Notes: a model not told the origin generated them from the letters alone. A stretch of 64,000 nucleotides of DNA from Paracoccus aurantiacus (GCF_007993065.1 NZ_VOPL01000003.1:124001-188000), one strand, 5' to 3'; positions 29,424 through 38,005 are shown, counted from the first letter of the stretch. Translations and numbers: made by a program.

Positions 29424-29851
29424 AGTTCCTGATCGACGAATGCCTCAGCCCGAAGCTGACCGAGCTGGCTCACCAGAGGGGGCATGGGGAATCGTCCCAT
29501 GTCGTCTGGCTGGGCCGCTCGGGCGCGAAGGACTGGGATCTCATCCCCCTCATCATCGAGGACGACTGGACCTTCGTGACCCGCAATTCCGTCGATTTCC
29601 GGGGCGCAGCCTCGCGCCCCGGCGAGAAAGGGCAATATGCCCGTGTCGATCTGCATGCCGGCCTGGTCTGCCTCAATGGCCCCGAGGGTATGACGCGAGC
29701 CCTCCAGTTGGAGTTGTTCGAGCAAGCCCTGCTCGAACTTGACGCCGATCCAGACCTTGTGAACCAGGTGCTTGAAGTCACGCTGGAGGACGATGACCAT
29801 CTGCGTGTTATCCGATATGCGCTCCCCTCGGAGCCGGACCAGAGAACCTGA
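29420..29851 (+). CDS. DUF5615 PIN-like protein, probable toxin
   Basis: 143-aa protein beginning KFLIDECLSP, the hallmark of DUF5615 (Mut7-C/PIN-like) proteins, with a second acidic cluster WDLIPLIIEDDWTFVTRN and D-F-R after it. PIN-like members are putative ribonucleases; the acidic residues Asp6, Glu7 and Asp38-region could bind Mg. Coupling to the DUF433 gene supports a type II toxin-antitoxin role that would help keep the ICE. Toxicity is not demonstrated by sequence. Confidence 0.78.
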   Translation: MKFLIDECLSPKLTELAHQRGHGESSHVVWLGRSGAKDWDLIPLIIEDDWTFVTRNSVDFRGAASRPGEKGQYARVDLHAGLVCLNGPEGMTRALQLELFEQALLELDADPDLVNQVLEVTLEDDDHLRVIRYALPSEPDQRT

Positions 29852-29862
29852 CGGGAGCGCGA

Positions 29863-31179
29863 TCAGCGCTCACGCGGCCAAGCCGCGTGCATGTCGTCGA
29901 TCACATAGGCATGGGCATGGCGTCGACCATGCCCAGCTTCTGCGAGATGCGGATGGTCGGCCGACAGATCGGCATGACCGTGTTCAAGCACCTCTGGATC
30001 GTCGGCAGGCCAGACGGCGAAGCCGATGCCGATCGCGACAGCGGCCAGCGCGGCCAGAATGATCGCCGTCATCGGCAGGCCGAGCGTCGCGCCGGCCCAC
30101 CCGGCAAGCGGATAGGCGATCAGCCAGCAGGCATGGGAAAGCGCGAACTGCGCGGCGAACAGCGCCGGCCGGTCTTCGGGATTGGCCGAGCGCCGGAGCA
30201 GCCGGCCGGATGGCGTCTGTGCCGTGGAATAGCCGACACCGAGCAGGAACCACAGCGGCAACAGCCAGCCGTAGCCCGGCAGCGCCGCCGCCGCCAGTGT
30301 TCCCACCGCCAGCAGCGATGCGCCACCGAGCATCGCCGTTCGATCTGGAATCGAGTCCAGCAGCTTCGGCAGCGCAAGCGCCGCGACCATCGAGCCGCCA
30401 CCGAACGCCGCGAGGGCCAGGGCCATCGCCTGGTTGTCGAGGCCATAGACAGCCTGCACGTAAACGACCGTATTCACGATCACCAGCGCGCCCGCCGAGG
30501 CGACTGCGAGGTTGATCGCCAGCAGCCCGCGCAGGCGCGGCGTCGCCAGATAGATGCGGATGCCGCGCGTCGTGCGGTCGTAGATACCACGAGGTTTCGA
30601 CGGTTTCGGACTCGGCAGGACGACCGAGATCACCAGAGCCGCCGAGACGAGGAAGCCGATCACCGTGCCGGCGAATAGGCTATGGAACGAGATGAAGGCG
30701 AGAAGTGCCGCCGCCAGCATCGGACTGACGACGCTTTCCAGATCGTAGGCCAGCCGGGAGAGCGACAGCGCGCGCGTGTATTCCTTCTCGTCCGGCAGGA
30801 TGTCGGGGATCGTCGCCTGGAAGGTCGGCGTGAAGGCGGCCGAGGCCGATTGCAGCACGAAGATCAGAACATAGACCTGCCAAATCTCGGTGACGAAAGG
30901 CAGGAAAACGGCAACGGCGGCGCGGACGAGATCGAGCGCCACCAGCATGGCGCGCCGCGGCACACGCTCGGCGAATGCCGATGCGACCGGCGCGACACCG
31001 ACATAGGCGATCATCTTGATGGCGAGCGCGGTCCCCAGCACCGCGCCGGCCTCCGCCCCCGCCAGTTCGAAAGCCAGCAGGCCCAGCGCCACCGTCGCAA
31101 GGCCGGTTCCCACCAGTGCGATGACCTGTGCCAGAAAGAGGTGGCGATAGGTCCGGTTTTCGAGGATCGCCAACATCAC
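29863..31179 (-). CDS. NreB-like MFS metal efflux transporter (nickel/cobalt)
   Basis: 438-aa major facilitator with about 12 hydrophobic segments, beginning MLAILENRTYRHLFLAQVIALVG as in NreB/MFS_3 proteins. The C-terminal 35 residues are histidine-rich (LEHGHADLSADHPHLAEAGH, then RRHAH), a feature of nickel-resistance NreB that suggests metal binding in the cytosol. It overlaps the repressor gene by 4 bp. Metal choice (Ni, Co) is inferred from the His tail and the CsoR/RcnR partner. It reads opposite to the ICE backbone, as cargo often does. Confidence 0.82.
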   Translation of the reverse strand: MMLAILENRTYRHLFLAQVIALVGTGLATVALGLLAFELAGAEAGAVLGTALAIKMIAYVGVAPVASAFAERVPRRAMLVALDLVRAAVAVFLPFVTEIWQVYVLIFVLQSASAAFTPTFQATIPDILPDEKEYTRALSLSRLAYDLESVVSPMLAAALLAFISFHSLFAGTVIGFLVSAALVISVVLPSPKPSKPRGIYDRTTRGIRIYLATPRLRGLLAINLAVASAGALVIVNTVVYVQAVYGLDNQAMALALAAFGGGSMVAALALPKLLDSIPDRTAMLGGASLLAVGTLAAAALPGYGWLLPLWFLLGVGYSTAQTPSGRLLRRSANPEDRPALFAAQFALSHACWLIAYPLAGWAGATLGLPMTAIILAALAAVAIGIGFAVWPADDPEVLEHGHADLSADHPHLAEAGHGRRHAHAYVIDDMHAAWPRER

Positions 31180-31463
31180 AGATACTTCGCTATTTCCTTG
31201 AACTCGTCGATCGACTGCCGCCGATCACGCCCGAGCGGCCCGACCACTTCTTCGAGGCAATGGTCGAGGTGATCCTGAATCAGTGTCTTCTTGGCCTGGG
31301 CGATAGCCTTCTCGACGGCATGGAGCTGCTGGGCGATGTCGAGGCACGGCCGCCCGCCCTCGATCATCTCGATGACGCCGCGAAGATGACCATCGGCGCG
31401 CTTCAGCCGCTTGACGATCTCCGGGTGGGATTGGTGAGTTTGGGATGGCTTGGTCATCGTCAT
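31176..31463 (-). CDS. CsoR/RcnR-family metal-sensing repressor
   Basis: 95-aa all-helical repressor (DUF156). Metal-site residues Cys40, His65 and Cys69 have the spacing of the CsoR Cys-His-Cys triad, with extra His (H10, H13, H68) near the N-terminus and helix 2 as in RcnR/NreA nickel and cobalt sensors. It would release DNA on metal binding and derepress the efflux gene that overlaps it. A G/C-tract operator lies immediately upstream. The start may be either of two Met codons 6 bp apart. Confidence 0.87.
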   Translation of the reverse strand: MTMTKPSQTHQSHPEIVKRLKRADGHLRGVIEMIEGGRPCLDIAQQLHAVEKAIAQAKKTLIQDHLDHCLEEVVGPLGRDRRQSIDEFKEIAKYL

Positions 31464-31467
31464 ATCC

Positions 31468-31486
31468 TATCCCCCTGTAGGGGATA
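31468..31486 (-). promoter_or_regulatory. G/C-tract palindromic operator of the metal-efflux operon
   Basis: TATCCCC (31468-31474) and GGGGATA (31480-31486) form a perfect inverted repeat around CTGTA, 5 bp from the repressor start. CsoR/RcnR-family proteins bind G-tract palindromes of this kind, so this is the probable autoregulatory operator. Confidence 0.75.
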
Positions 31487-31736
31487 TACCAAGATGGTCG
31501 AACGTCGAAAGCAGGTTGCTCGTTTGGCTATAGCGGCAGGTGAAGTCAGGTATTGCTTACTTGCACTTCTACGCTTTTGCGGTTGTCGGTTCTTGCGGGG
31601 GAAAGCCTTCCCCCTGGCCGGCACTGCGTTGCCGGCACACCCCCTTCTGCGGGGAGACCCCGCAACGCCCCCTGGGTAGGTCTCAGCCGGACTCAGTGAT
31701 GTGGTGGACGCGCTCGCCTCGCGATACACTGTCCCA

Positions 31737-32204
31737 ATGCCTATACTTCATCTCATCTGTGGGCTTCCCGGCTCGGGCAAGACCACATTGGCACGGCAGC
31801 TTGAGAATCAGGGAAAGGGGCTTCGCCTCTCTCCCGATGAATGGATGTCCACGCTCGGATTCCAGCTCTACGACGAGGGCGGCCGCGCGCGTGTCGAGCA
31901 GTTGCAATGGCGTCTGGCCCAACGCCTTCTGGCCGCCGGAAACGACGTCATTCTGGAGAACGGCTTCTGGTCAAGAGAGGAGCGCGATTCCTACCGGGCG
32001 GTTGCGCAGTCGCTCGGCTGCGAGACCCGGCTTCACTATCTCGACGTCCCCGTCGAGGAGTTGCAGCGTCGGATCATCGCCCGCAACCGCGATGCGCCTG
32101 CCGATGCGGCTGTCGATCCGAACGATCTTCTCGCTTGGTCGAAGATGTTCGAACCGCCGACCACGGACGAACTTGCGGTTGGGCACGGCACCGCGCCGCC
32201 GTGA
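31737..32204 (+). CDS. P-loop AAA/kinase-like protein
   Basis: 155-aa nucleotide kinase-like protein with Walker A CGLPGSGKTTLA at residues 7-18, DEW motif (SPDEWMSTLG), a hydrophobic VILENGFWSREERD strand and lid-type arginines in LQRRIIARNRD. It resembles the zeta-toxin/chloramphenicol phosphotransferase group of small kinases, but the substrate is unknown. Upstream 31487-31736 holds no gene. A GCCGCCG/CGGCGGC hairpin at its 3' end (about 32196-32213) may terminate it. It is cargo between the metal operon and ardC. Confidence 0.75.
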   Translation: MPILHLICGLPGSGKTTLARQLENQGKGLRLSPDEWMSTLGFQLYDEGGRARVEQLQWRLAQRLLAAGNDVILENGFWSREERDSYRAVAQSLGCETRLHYLDVPVEELQRRIIARNRDAPADAAVDPNDLLAWSKMFEPPTTDELAVGHGTAPP

Positions 32205-32250
32205 TCGGCGGCAGCGCCGCTTTAGAGTGAGAGTGCAGACGGGGTTTGCC

Positions 32251-32298
32251 GTGACGGGTTGAGGGCTGGAGAAGAGGTCTCCGGCGCCCGTCGCGGAG
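32251..32298 (+). ncRNA. structured leader family 1, copy A (ardC)
   Basis: GACGGG (32253-32258) pairs with CCCGTC (32287-32292); between them an 8-bp inner stem (32265-32272 with 32278-32285) has a short AGAGG loop. GCGGAG follows and the ardC ATG is 7 nt later. The same layout occurs at 34305, 34828 and 38939. It resembles the radC RNA motif described by comparative genomics upstream of anti-restriction and DNA-related genes; this identity is recalled, not tested. Confidence 0.65.
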
Positions 32299-32305
32299 AA
32301 CCGCG

Positions 32306-33259
32306 ATGTCCAGATACGACCATACCCCCCGTTCCGGCGCGGATCGGGCGAACCTTTACGACGAGATCACCGACAAGATCATCGCCGAGCTTGAGGCCGG
32401 GCGCTTTCCTTGGGTCCAGCCCTGGGGCAAGGCCACGGCCCAGGCCCCGCTCGGCCTGCCGCAGAACGCCAGCACCGGCCGCGCCTATAGCGGCATCAAT
32501 ATCCTCATCCTGTGGGGCGCCGTCGTCCAGCACGGCTTCCCCGGACAGGGCTGGCTCACCTTCCGCCAGGCGCTTTCGCTCGGCGGCAATGTCCGCAAGG
32601 GCGAGTGCGGCACAACCGTCGTCTATGCCGATCGCTTCACGCCCGAGGACGAGAAGCGGCGGGCGCGAGAGACCGGCGAGGAACCGGGGAAGATCCCGTT
32701 CCTGAAGCGGTTCACGGTGTTCAACACCGCGCAGTGCGAGGGCCTGCCCGAGGACATTGCCGTGGCCATGCCGCCTCCGCCATCCGGACTGGTCGAGCCG
32801 AGGGTCGAGGCGCTCATCAAGGCGACCGGCATCGACTTCCGCATCGGCGGCGACCGCGCCTACTACGTCCCGGCCCTCGACCATGTGGTCGTTCCGCCGC
32901 CGCAAGCCTATTTCGAGCCGATCAACTGGCACCGGACGGCCCTGCATGAGCTGGGTCATGCGACAGGCCATGCGTCCCGGCTGAACCGCGATTTTTCCGG
33001 TTCCTTCGGCACCAGGAAATACGCTTTCGAGGAGCTGGTGGCGGAAATCTCGGCCGCCTTCTGCTGTGCCTCCCTCGGCATTGTGCCGACCGTCCGCCAT
33101 GCGGATTACATCGCCTCCTGGCTCGAAGTGCTGCGCGAGGACAACCGGGCCGTCGTCCGCGCTGCCTCGCAGGCGAGCAAAGCGGCCGACTGGATTTTGT
33201 CCTTCCTGCCAGATGCGGACGGGCTCGGTGCGGCCGACGATGAGCGGGAGGCAGCATGA
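32306..33259 (+). CDS. ardC: ArdC-like antirestriction protein with zincin domain
   Basis: 317-aa protein with an N-terminal ArdC/DUF1738 single-strand-DNA-binding domain (about 14-130: LYDEITDKIIAELEAGRFPWVQPW, YSGINILILWG, GWLTFRQALSLGG, V-R-KGE) and a C-terminal metalloprotease-like domain with HELGHATGH (near 214-222) and the third ligand in EELVAEISAAF. ArdC of plasmid pSA protects incoming DNA from restriction. It overlaps the next gene by 4 bp. A structured leader precedes it, so leader-controlled early expression in recipients is plausible. Confidence 0.9.
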   Translation: MSRYDHTPRSGADRANLYDEITDKIIAELEAGRFPWVQPWGKATAQAPLGLPQNASTGRAYSGINILILWGAVVQHGFPGQGWLTFRQALSLGGNVRKGECGTTVVYADRFTPEDEKRRARETGEEPGKIPFLKRFTVFNTAQCEGLPEDIAVAMPPPPSGLVEPRVEALIKATGIDFRIGGDRAYYVPALDHVVVPPPQAYFEPINWHRTALHELGHATGHASRLNRDFSGSFGTRKYAFEELVAEISAAFCCASLGIVPTVRHADYIASWLEVLREDNRAVVRAASQASKAADWILSFLPDADGLGAADDEREAA

Positions 33260-34206
33260 TGAACGCGCTCGCCTTTCCCGGCTCGATCCCCGATCCTGCG
33301 CAGGCGGCCGAGATCCGCCTGCGTGTCCTCAGCCTCGGCGCCGGCGTCCAGTCGACCACGCTCGCCCTCATGGCTGCCCATGGCGAGATCGGCCCGATGC
33401 CGGATTGCGCGATCTTCGCGGACACCGGCTGGGAGCCGAACGCGGTCTATGAGCATCTTGCCTGGCTGGGATCGCCGAATGTCCTGCCATTCCCCATCCA
33501 TATCGTCTCGGCCGGGGATATCCGCGCCGATCTGCTCACCGGCGCACGCGGCGAGCGGTGGGCCTCGATCCCCGCCTTCACACGCACGGTCGCGCCCGCT
33601 GGGACTGAACTACCCGTCTATGATGAAGACGAGAACGGCGAACCCGTCATTGTCGGTTCCCGCGTCCTGGCAGGTGAGCGGATCAGCATTGGCATGATCC
33701 GCCGCCAATGCACCAAGGACTACAAGATCACCCCAATCCGGCGGAAGGTGCGCGAACTCCTTGGCATTGCGGGGCGCCGCTCGCCCGGATCGCCAGTCGC
33801 CGAGCAATGGATCGGGATTTCTCTCGACGAGGCGTTGCGCATGAAGCCCTCGTTTGAGGACTGGCAGGTCAACCGCTGGCCCCTGATCGAACGGGGCATG
33901 ACCCGCCAGGACTGCCTGCGCTGGCTGGAGCGGCATGGCTATCCTCTCCCGCCCAAGAGCGCCTGCATCGGCTGCCCGTTCCATTCCAATGCCTATTGGC
34001 GGCATATGCGTGACCACGATCCCGAAGGGTGGACCGATGCCGTGTCGGTCGATGCCGCCATCCGCACGGGCTTCCGGGGCATTCGCGGCGAGGTCTATCT
34101 TCACCGTTCCGCCGTCCCGCTCGATCTGGCCGATCTTTCGACAGCCGCCGATCATGGCCAGCTCGACCTCTGGCCGAACGAATGCGAGGGCATGTGCGGG
34201 GTGTGA
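33256..34206 (+). CDS. PAPS-reductase-like (adenine nucleotide alpha hydrolase) protein
   Basis: 316-aa protein with an ATP-pyrophosphatase PP-loop (VLSLGAGVQSTTLALMA, near 23-39) and FADTGWEPNAVYEHL. Cysteines in RRQCTKDYKI, SACIGCPFHSNAYW and the terminal ECEGMCGV could hold an Fe-S cluster. It resembles PAPS reductase and DndC-type enzymes, but lacks sulfate-assimilation neighbours. Coupling to ardC (ATGA overlap) suggests a role in protecting or modifying incoming DNA or RNA; that is an inference. Confidence 0.8.
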   Translation: MMNALAFPGSIPDPAQAAEIRLRVLSLGAGVQSTTLALMAAHGEIGPMPDCAIFADTGWEPNAVYEHLAWLGSPNVLPFPIHIVSAGDIRADLLTGARGERWASIPAFTRTVAPAGTELPVYDEDENGEPVIVGSRVLAGERISIGMIRRQCTKDYKITPIRRKVRELLGIAGRRSPGSPVAEQWIGISLDEALRMKPSFEDWQVNRWPLIERGMTRQDCLRWLERHGYPLPPKSACIGCPFHSNAYWRHMRDHDPEGWTDAVSVDAAIRTGFRGIRGEVYLHRSAVPLDLADLSTAADHGQLDLWPNECEGMCGV

Positions 34207-34265
34207 CTGCTGAAACTCGCCGATGCACATAGCCGGATTTCCGGCTTTGCGATTTTCCGGCTCGC

Positions 34266-34356
34266 AGCGCCGCCCTTCTGGAGACAGAGGGCGGCGCTTT
34301 GGGTCGTGGCGGGTTGGGTGCCGGGAGAGAGGCTCCCGGCGGCCCGCCACGGAGAA
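34266..34356 (+). ncRNA. structured leader family 1, copy B, with upstream hairpin
   Basis: A perfect 11-bp hairpin pairs AGCGCCGCCCT (34266-34276) with AGGGCGGCGCT (34288-34298). It is followed by the family-1 structure: GGCGGG (34308-34313) with CCCGCC (34343-34348), enclosing GCCGGGA (34320-34326) with TCCCGGC (34334-34340) and a GAGAGGC loop. Compared with copies A, C and D, the outer stem has a G-C pair in place of A-T at the second position, a compensatory change. CGGAGAA and the ATG follow. Confidence 0.65.
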
Positions 34357-34361
34357 CGCAG

Positions 34362-34748
34362 ATGCCTGCTATTCAGTCACCCACGCCCCTGAAAACCTTC
34401 CTCATCTGCCATGGCGCCGAGAACGAGTTCTGGCTGTGCAAGGCCGCGGACCGGAATCATGCCGTCGAGCAGTTTGAAGCCGCCGCGACGGACGGCGACA
34501 TCAACGAGGTATTCGAGTGCGTCCCCGCCATGAACCGCTACTTCGTCCGCCAGCGGCGGGCGATGTGGGTCTGCTTCGTCCAGGAGGTCGAAGCAGAGGA
34601 TGAGGATGCCGCGGTCGATGCCTTCTACCAAGGGTTCGATCCGCAGCACTTCTTCATAGAGGGCGCCCTTCAACACGCTGATCATGGCCCCGCCACGGTC
34701 TTCGACCGGCGGGAATACCCGAACGCGAATGTTGCCGAGGCCGACTGA
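34362..34748 (+). CDS. hypothetical ICE protein
   Basis: 128-aa soluble protein, not recognised. Features: KTFLICHGAENEFWLCKAADRN near the N-terminus and MWVCFVQEVEAEDEDAAVDAFYQGFDP in the second half, acidic overall, four cysteines. It begins 7 nt after the GGAG of leader copy B, which is why 34362 is chosen over an in-frame start at 34299. It stands alone between the ardC pair and parB. Confidence 0.7.
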   Translation: MPAIQSPTPLKTFLICHGAENEFWLCKAADRNHAVEQFEAAATDGDINEVFECVPAMNRYFVRQRRAMWVCFVQEVEAEDEDAAVDAFYQGFDPQHFFIEGALQHADHGPATVFDRREYPNANVAEAD

Positions 34749-34787
34749 CGAGCTGTTCCAAAGCTGAATAGCCCGTGTCCTTGCGAC

Positions 34788-34875
34788 AGCGCTGCCCTCT
34801 TAGAGTAAGAGGGCGGCGCTTCGCTTCGTGACGGGTTGGAGGTCGAGAGAGAGGCTCACGACCGCCCGTCGCGGA
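34788..34875 (+). ncRNA. structured leader family 1, copy C, with upstream hairpin (parB)
   Basis: A 15-bp hairpin pairs AGCGCTGCCCTCTTA (34788-34802) with TAAGAGGGCGGCGCT (34806-34820), with one G-T wobble where copy B has G-C. The family-1 unit follows: GACGGG (34830-34835) with CCCGTC (34865-34870), enclosing GGTCG/CGACC. GCGGAG precedes the parB start. Confidence 0.65.
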
Positions 34876-34885
34876 GATGACCACC

Positions 34886-37039
34886 ATGGCCCGAGCTGCC
34901 AAGAAAAAGAAGCCCGCCCTTCAGATGATCGAGTTCTCGCGGGCGCGCGATATTCCGTTCAACCGCATCCGACTGTCGGATAGCAACGTCCGCGAGATCG
35001 ACGTGGAGGCCGGCCTGGACGACCTGACCCATGACATCGACCGGCGGGAAGATCTCGTGCAAGGTCTCAATGTCCGCGCCGTATTCGACGAGGACGGCAA
35101 TGAGACCGGCGATTTCGAGACACCCGCAGGCGGCCGCCGCTACAGGTCCATCGCGCGCCTTGTGGAAGCCGGTCGCTTCCCGGCCGAAGGGCTTGTGCCT
35201 TGCATCGTCAAGAAGGCCGACGCCAAGACCTCGGCCGTCGACGACTCGCTGGCCGAGAACCTGCTGCGCCTCGCCCTGCATCCGCTCGACCAGTTCAAGG
35301 CGTTCAAGCGGATGTTCGACATGGGCATGTCGAAGGAGGAGATCGCCGACGCCTGGCGGACCACGCCGCGCTACATCATGCAGCGTCTGCGCCTCGCCAC
35401 CGTCGCGCCGACACTACACGATGCCTATGCGCGCAACGAGATGACGCTGGCGATGCTGGAAGCCTTCACCGTCAACCCCGACCACGAGCGCCAGCATCAG
35501 GTCTGGGAGCGCATCAGCACGTCGTGGCAGAAGGAGCCCTGGCAGATCCGCAATATGCTGACCGAGACCACGGTTCCGGCCGCCGATAAGCGCGCCCGCT
35601 TTATCGGCGTCGAAGCCTATGAGACAGCGGGCGGCCCGGTGCTGCGCGACCTCTTCTCCGAGGAAAACGGCGGCTGGTTGCAGGACGTCACGCTCCTCGA
35701 CCGCCTGGTCGACGAGAAGCTGCGCGCCATTGCCGACGAGATCGCCGGTCAAGGCTGGAAGTGGATCGACGCGGCGGTCGAGCTGCCCTACGGCCACACC
35801 AACGGCCTGCGCAAGCTGGCCGGTGTGACCCAGGAACTGACCGAAGAGGAGCGCGCCACGCGCGAGGCGCTGCGCGACGAGTATGACGAACTCGAAGCCA
35901 AGTATGCCGAAGCCGACGACCTCCCCGATGAGGCCGATCAGCGTCTCGGGGAGATCGAGGCCGAGCTGGAAGCCTTCGAGAACCGGCCCGTCACCTTCGC
36001 GCCGGAAGACATCGCCCGTGCCGGTGTTTTCGTCAGTATCGGCCGCGAGGGCGAGTTGATCGTCAGCAGCGGCTACGTCCGCCGCGAGGATGAGCAACCC
36101 GAGACGGTCGATGGCGAGGATGCCGGAGAGGGCGCGGACCCGTCCGACCCTGATGCCGTGCAGCGCGCCGTCATCACTGTCGGCGGCGAGCCGGTCCCGG
36201 ACGCCGACGAGGAAGAGGACGATGCTGTCAAACCGCTGCCCGAGCGGCTGGTGACGGACCTGACCGCATGGCGGACGCTGGCGCTGCGCAATGCGCTCGC
36301 CGAGAATCCGCACGTCGCCATGACGGCCCTGCTGCACAAGCTGGTTCTCGATACCTTCGAGCGCACGTCCACCTCGGGAACGAGCCTTTATGCCGCCGTG
36401 CGTCACATCTATCTCCCGGCCGATGCGACCGGGCTCGCGGACAGTGCCGCCGCGAAGATGATCGACGAACGCGCGGACGCCTGGCGGGGCGACATTCCCT
36501 CCGGTGATGACGACAGGCTCTGGGGCTGGATCGACGGCCTCGACGATGCCAGCCGCCTGGCGCTGCTCGCCCATTGCGTCAGCTTCGGCGTCAACGCGCT
36601 CTATGAGCGGCCGAACCCCTATTCGGGGAATGGCATCTCGCAGCACGGTCTCGACCGCCGCATGGCCGAGGCCGAACGGCTGGCGCAGGCCACCGGCCTC
36701 GATCTTGTCGAAGCCGGCTGGAAACCCACGGTCGAGAACTACCTCGGCCGCGTGACCAAGACTCGCATCCTCGAAGCGGTGCGTGAAGGCGCCGGCGATC
36801 GCGCGGCCGATCTCATCGCGCATCTCAAGAAGGGCGACATGGCGAAGGAGGCCGAGCGGCTTCTGGCCGATACCGGCTGGCTGCCGGAGCCGCTGCGCCC
36901 CACCGTGGACGCGCAGGCCGTGGATGGCTCAGCCGATCAGGACGAGAATGGCATGGCGTTGCCCGATTTCCTCGCCGGTGACGATGAGAACGCGGCCGAT
37001 GCCGCCGACGATCCGGTGGCCTTGGTCGCCGCCGAGTGA
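34886..37039 (+). CDS. large ParB/Srx-domain protein
   Basis: 717-aa ParB-like protein. The N-terminal ParB domain (about 15-120) has IPFNRIRLSDSNVREID, LVQGLNVRAV, TPAGGRRYRSIARLVEAG and DSLAENLLRLALHPLDQF; a helix-turn-helix follows (MSKEEIADAW-RTTPRYIMQRLRLATVAP). A long C-terminal extension has an acidic coiled-coil (about 320-430) and a helical tail. It is far larger than partition ParB (~300 aa) and is not next to parA (54669). Large ParB-like proteins occur in many alphaproteobacterial ICEs and may act in nuclease or regulatory roles. Start 34886 fits leader spacing; 34877 is possible. Confidence 0.85.
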   Translation: MARAAKKKKPALQMIEFSRARDIPFNRIRLSDSNVREIDVEAGLDDLTHDIDRREDLVQGLNVRAVFDEDGNETGDFETPAGGRRYRSIARLVEAGRFPAEGLVPCIVKKADAKTSAVDDSLAENLLRLALHPLDQFKAFKRMFDMGMSKEEIADAWRTTPRYIMQRLRLATVAPTLHDAYARNEMTLAMLEAFTVNPDHERQHQVWERISTSWQKEPWQIRNMLTETTVPAADKRARFIGVEAYETAGGPVLRDLFSEENGGWLQDVTLLDRLVDEKLRAIADEIAGQGWKWIDAAVELPYGHTNGLRKLAGVTQELTEEERATREALRDEYDELEAKYAEADDLPDEADQRLGEIEAELEAFENRPVTFAPEDIARAGVFVSIGREGELIVSSGYVRREDEQPETVDGEDAGEGADPSDPDAVQRAVITVGGEPVPDADEEEDDAVKPLPERLVTDLTAWRTLALRNALAENPHVAMTALLHKLVLDTFERTSTSGTSLYAAVRHIYLPADATGLADSAAAKMIDERADAWRGDIPSGDDDRLWGWIDGLDDASRLALLAHCVSFGVNALYERPNPYSGNGISQHGLDRRMAEAERLAQATGLDLVEAGWKPTVENYLGRVTKTRILEAVREGAGDRAADLIAHLKKGDMAKEAERLLADTGWLPEPLRPTVDAQAVDGSADQDENGMALPDFLAGDDENAADAADDPVALVAAE

Positions 37040-37094
37040 CGCGCACCAGCGGGGCGGTCTCGGTCGCCCCGCTTACTCCCCACCCCATATAGGC

Positions 37095-37119
37095 TCGGCC
37101 CCGGCCGGGCCTTTTTTTT
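37095..37119 (+). terminator. rho-independent terminator after parB
   Basis: A GGCCC/GGGCC-type GC-rich hairpin (about 37097-37111) is followed by eight T (37112-37119). It ends parB transcription, and its T-run is immediately followed by the CAGGAG ribosome site of the next gene. Confidence 0.75.
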
Positions 37120-37133
37120 CAGGAGACAGGATC

Positions 37134-37463
37134 ATGCCATCCGACAACCATCCCAACCCCGGCCAGCCCATTCCTCAGACTGTTCATGTCGCCCTTTATG
37201 AACATCGCTATGGAACCGATGTGCGCGCTTTTCTCGACAGCGAAGAGGCGATGCACTGGCGCACAGAGATCGCCAAAGAATGGTGGACTGACGCCTTCGA
37301 TGACGATCTGCCGCCCGACGACCAGATCGGCGACGTGTATTTCGAGCGCATGTTGGAGCGCGACGAGTTCTTTTGGACGAAGGCGTGTGAAATCAAACGC
37401 GATCCTCCTGATTCCACCGATCCGGACAGCCCCGTTCCAAGCGCCGATGGTGGTGGCGCATGA
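37134..37463 (+). CDS. hypothetical ICE protein
   Basis: 109-aa acidic protein, not recognised. It has VHVALYEHRYGTDVRAFLDSEEA near the N-terminus and WWTDAFDDDLPPDDQIGDVYFERM in the middle. CAGGAG lies upstream right behind a terminator. It overlaps the next gene by 4 bp (ATGA), so the two are coupled. Confidence 0.65.
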   Translation: MPSDNHPNPGQPIPQTVHVALYEHRYGTDVRAFLDSEEAMHWRTEIAKEWWTDAFDDDLPPDDQIGDVYFERMLERDEFFWTKACEIKRDPPDSTDPDSPVPSADGGGA

Positions 37464-37759
37464 TCATGACGGTTGATGAAATCTTCGCTGACGACCGCCG
37501 CAACCCTCCCATGGAGCGATCGCTTCCGTGGGAGGAAACGCGCGGCGGCGTCACCGTCTTCGTGGAGCCGAAGCCTCATTGGGCCGAGGACATGCGCGCC
37601 TTCCGGCTCGATAGGTGCGAATATTGCCGCTATGCGGACTGGAGCGCGCACGGCGCCCGGACACGGTTCTACGGTCATATCGACACGTCCGGCGACGACG
37701 TGATGATGGAGGCTCGGGCAATTATCGCCCGCGAGATCGCCGATGGGCTATGGGACTGA
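37460..37759 (+). CDS. hypothetical ICE protein with CxxC
   Basis: 99-aa protein, not recognised, with one CEYCRYADW motif that could bind metal and a C-terminal helix (MMEARAIIAREIADGLWD). Coupled to the gene at 37134. Nothing else indicates function. Confidence 0.65.
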   Translation: MIMTVDEIFADDRRNPPMERSLPWEETRGGVTVFVEPKPHWAEDMRAFRLDRCEYCRYADWSAHGARTRFYGHIDTSGDDVMMEARAIIAREIADGLWD

Positions 37760-37814
37760 GCAGCCCTTACGCCTGTGCCTGGCGCAGACCGGGCCATCGG
37801 GGTATCGCCGCGCA

Positions 37815-38005
37815 GCCAGCGACGGATCGAGGTCCAGCGTCACCATTGCGCCGTCAGCTTCTCGCAGCGGGACAGCGGATTCCATCTCCAGCCTGAAACA
37901 CATCCTGAAGATCAGCCCGGCAACGAGGCTGGCGCGGCGGGGCATCTATGACGGGATTCCCGGCATCCTGTCAGAGGCGAAGCACCACCCCCGCTTCCAT
38001 TCGCG
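37815..38005 (-). pseudogene. decayed inverted copy of the 54-aa gene at 38187 and its leader
   Basis: The minus strand resembles the plus-strand gene at 38187 and its leader. GCCAGCCTCG, GTGTTTCAGGC(T)GGAGATGGAA and CTCGATCCGT occur in the same order, as do leader pieces GCGGGGG, GACAGGA and GCCGGGAA. Translated pieces also match (SAVP/SAMP, then LDLDP/LELDP). The stop codon is not kept and indels break the frame, so the copy is not functional as a gene. The two copies lie head-to-head. Confidence 0.6.

Noticed and set aside
35414-36823. 469-aa minus-strand frame opposite parB
   Set aside because: Mirror frame of an acidic coding region; no domain.
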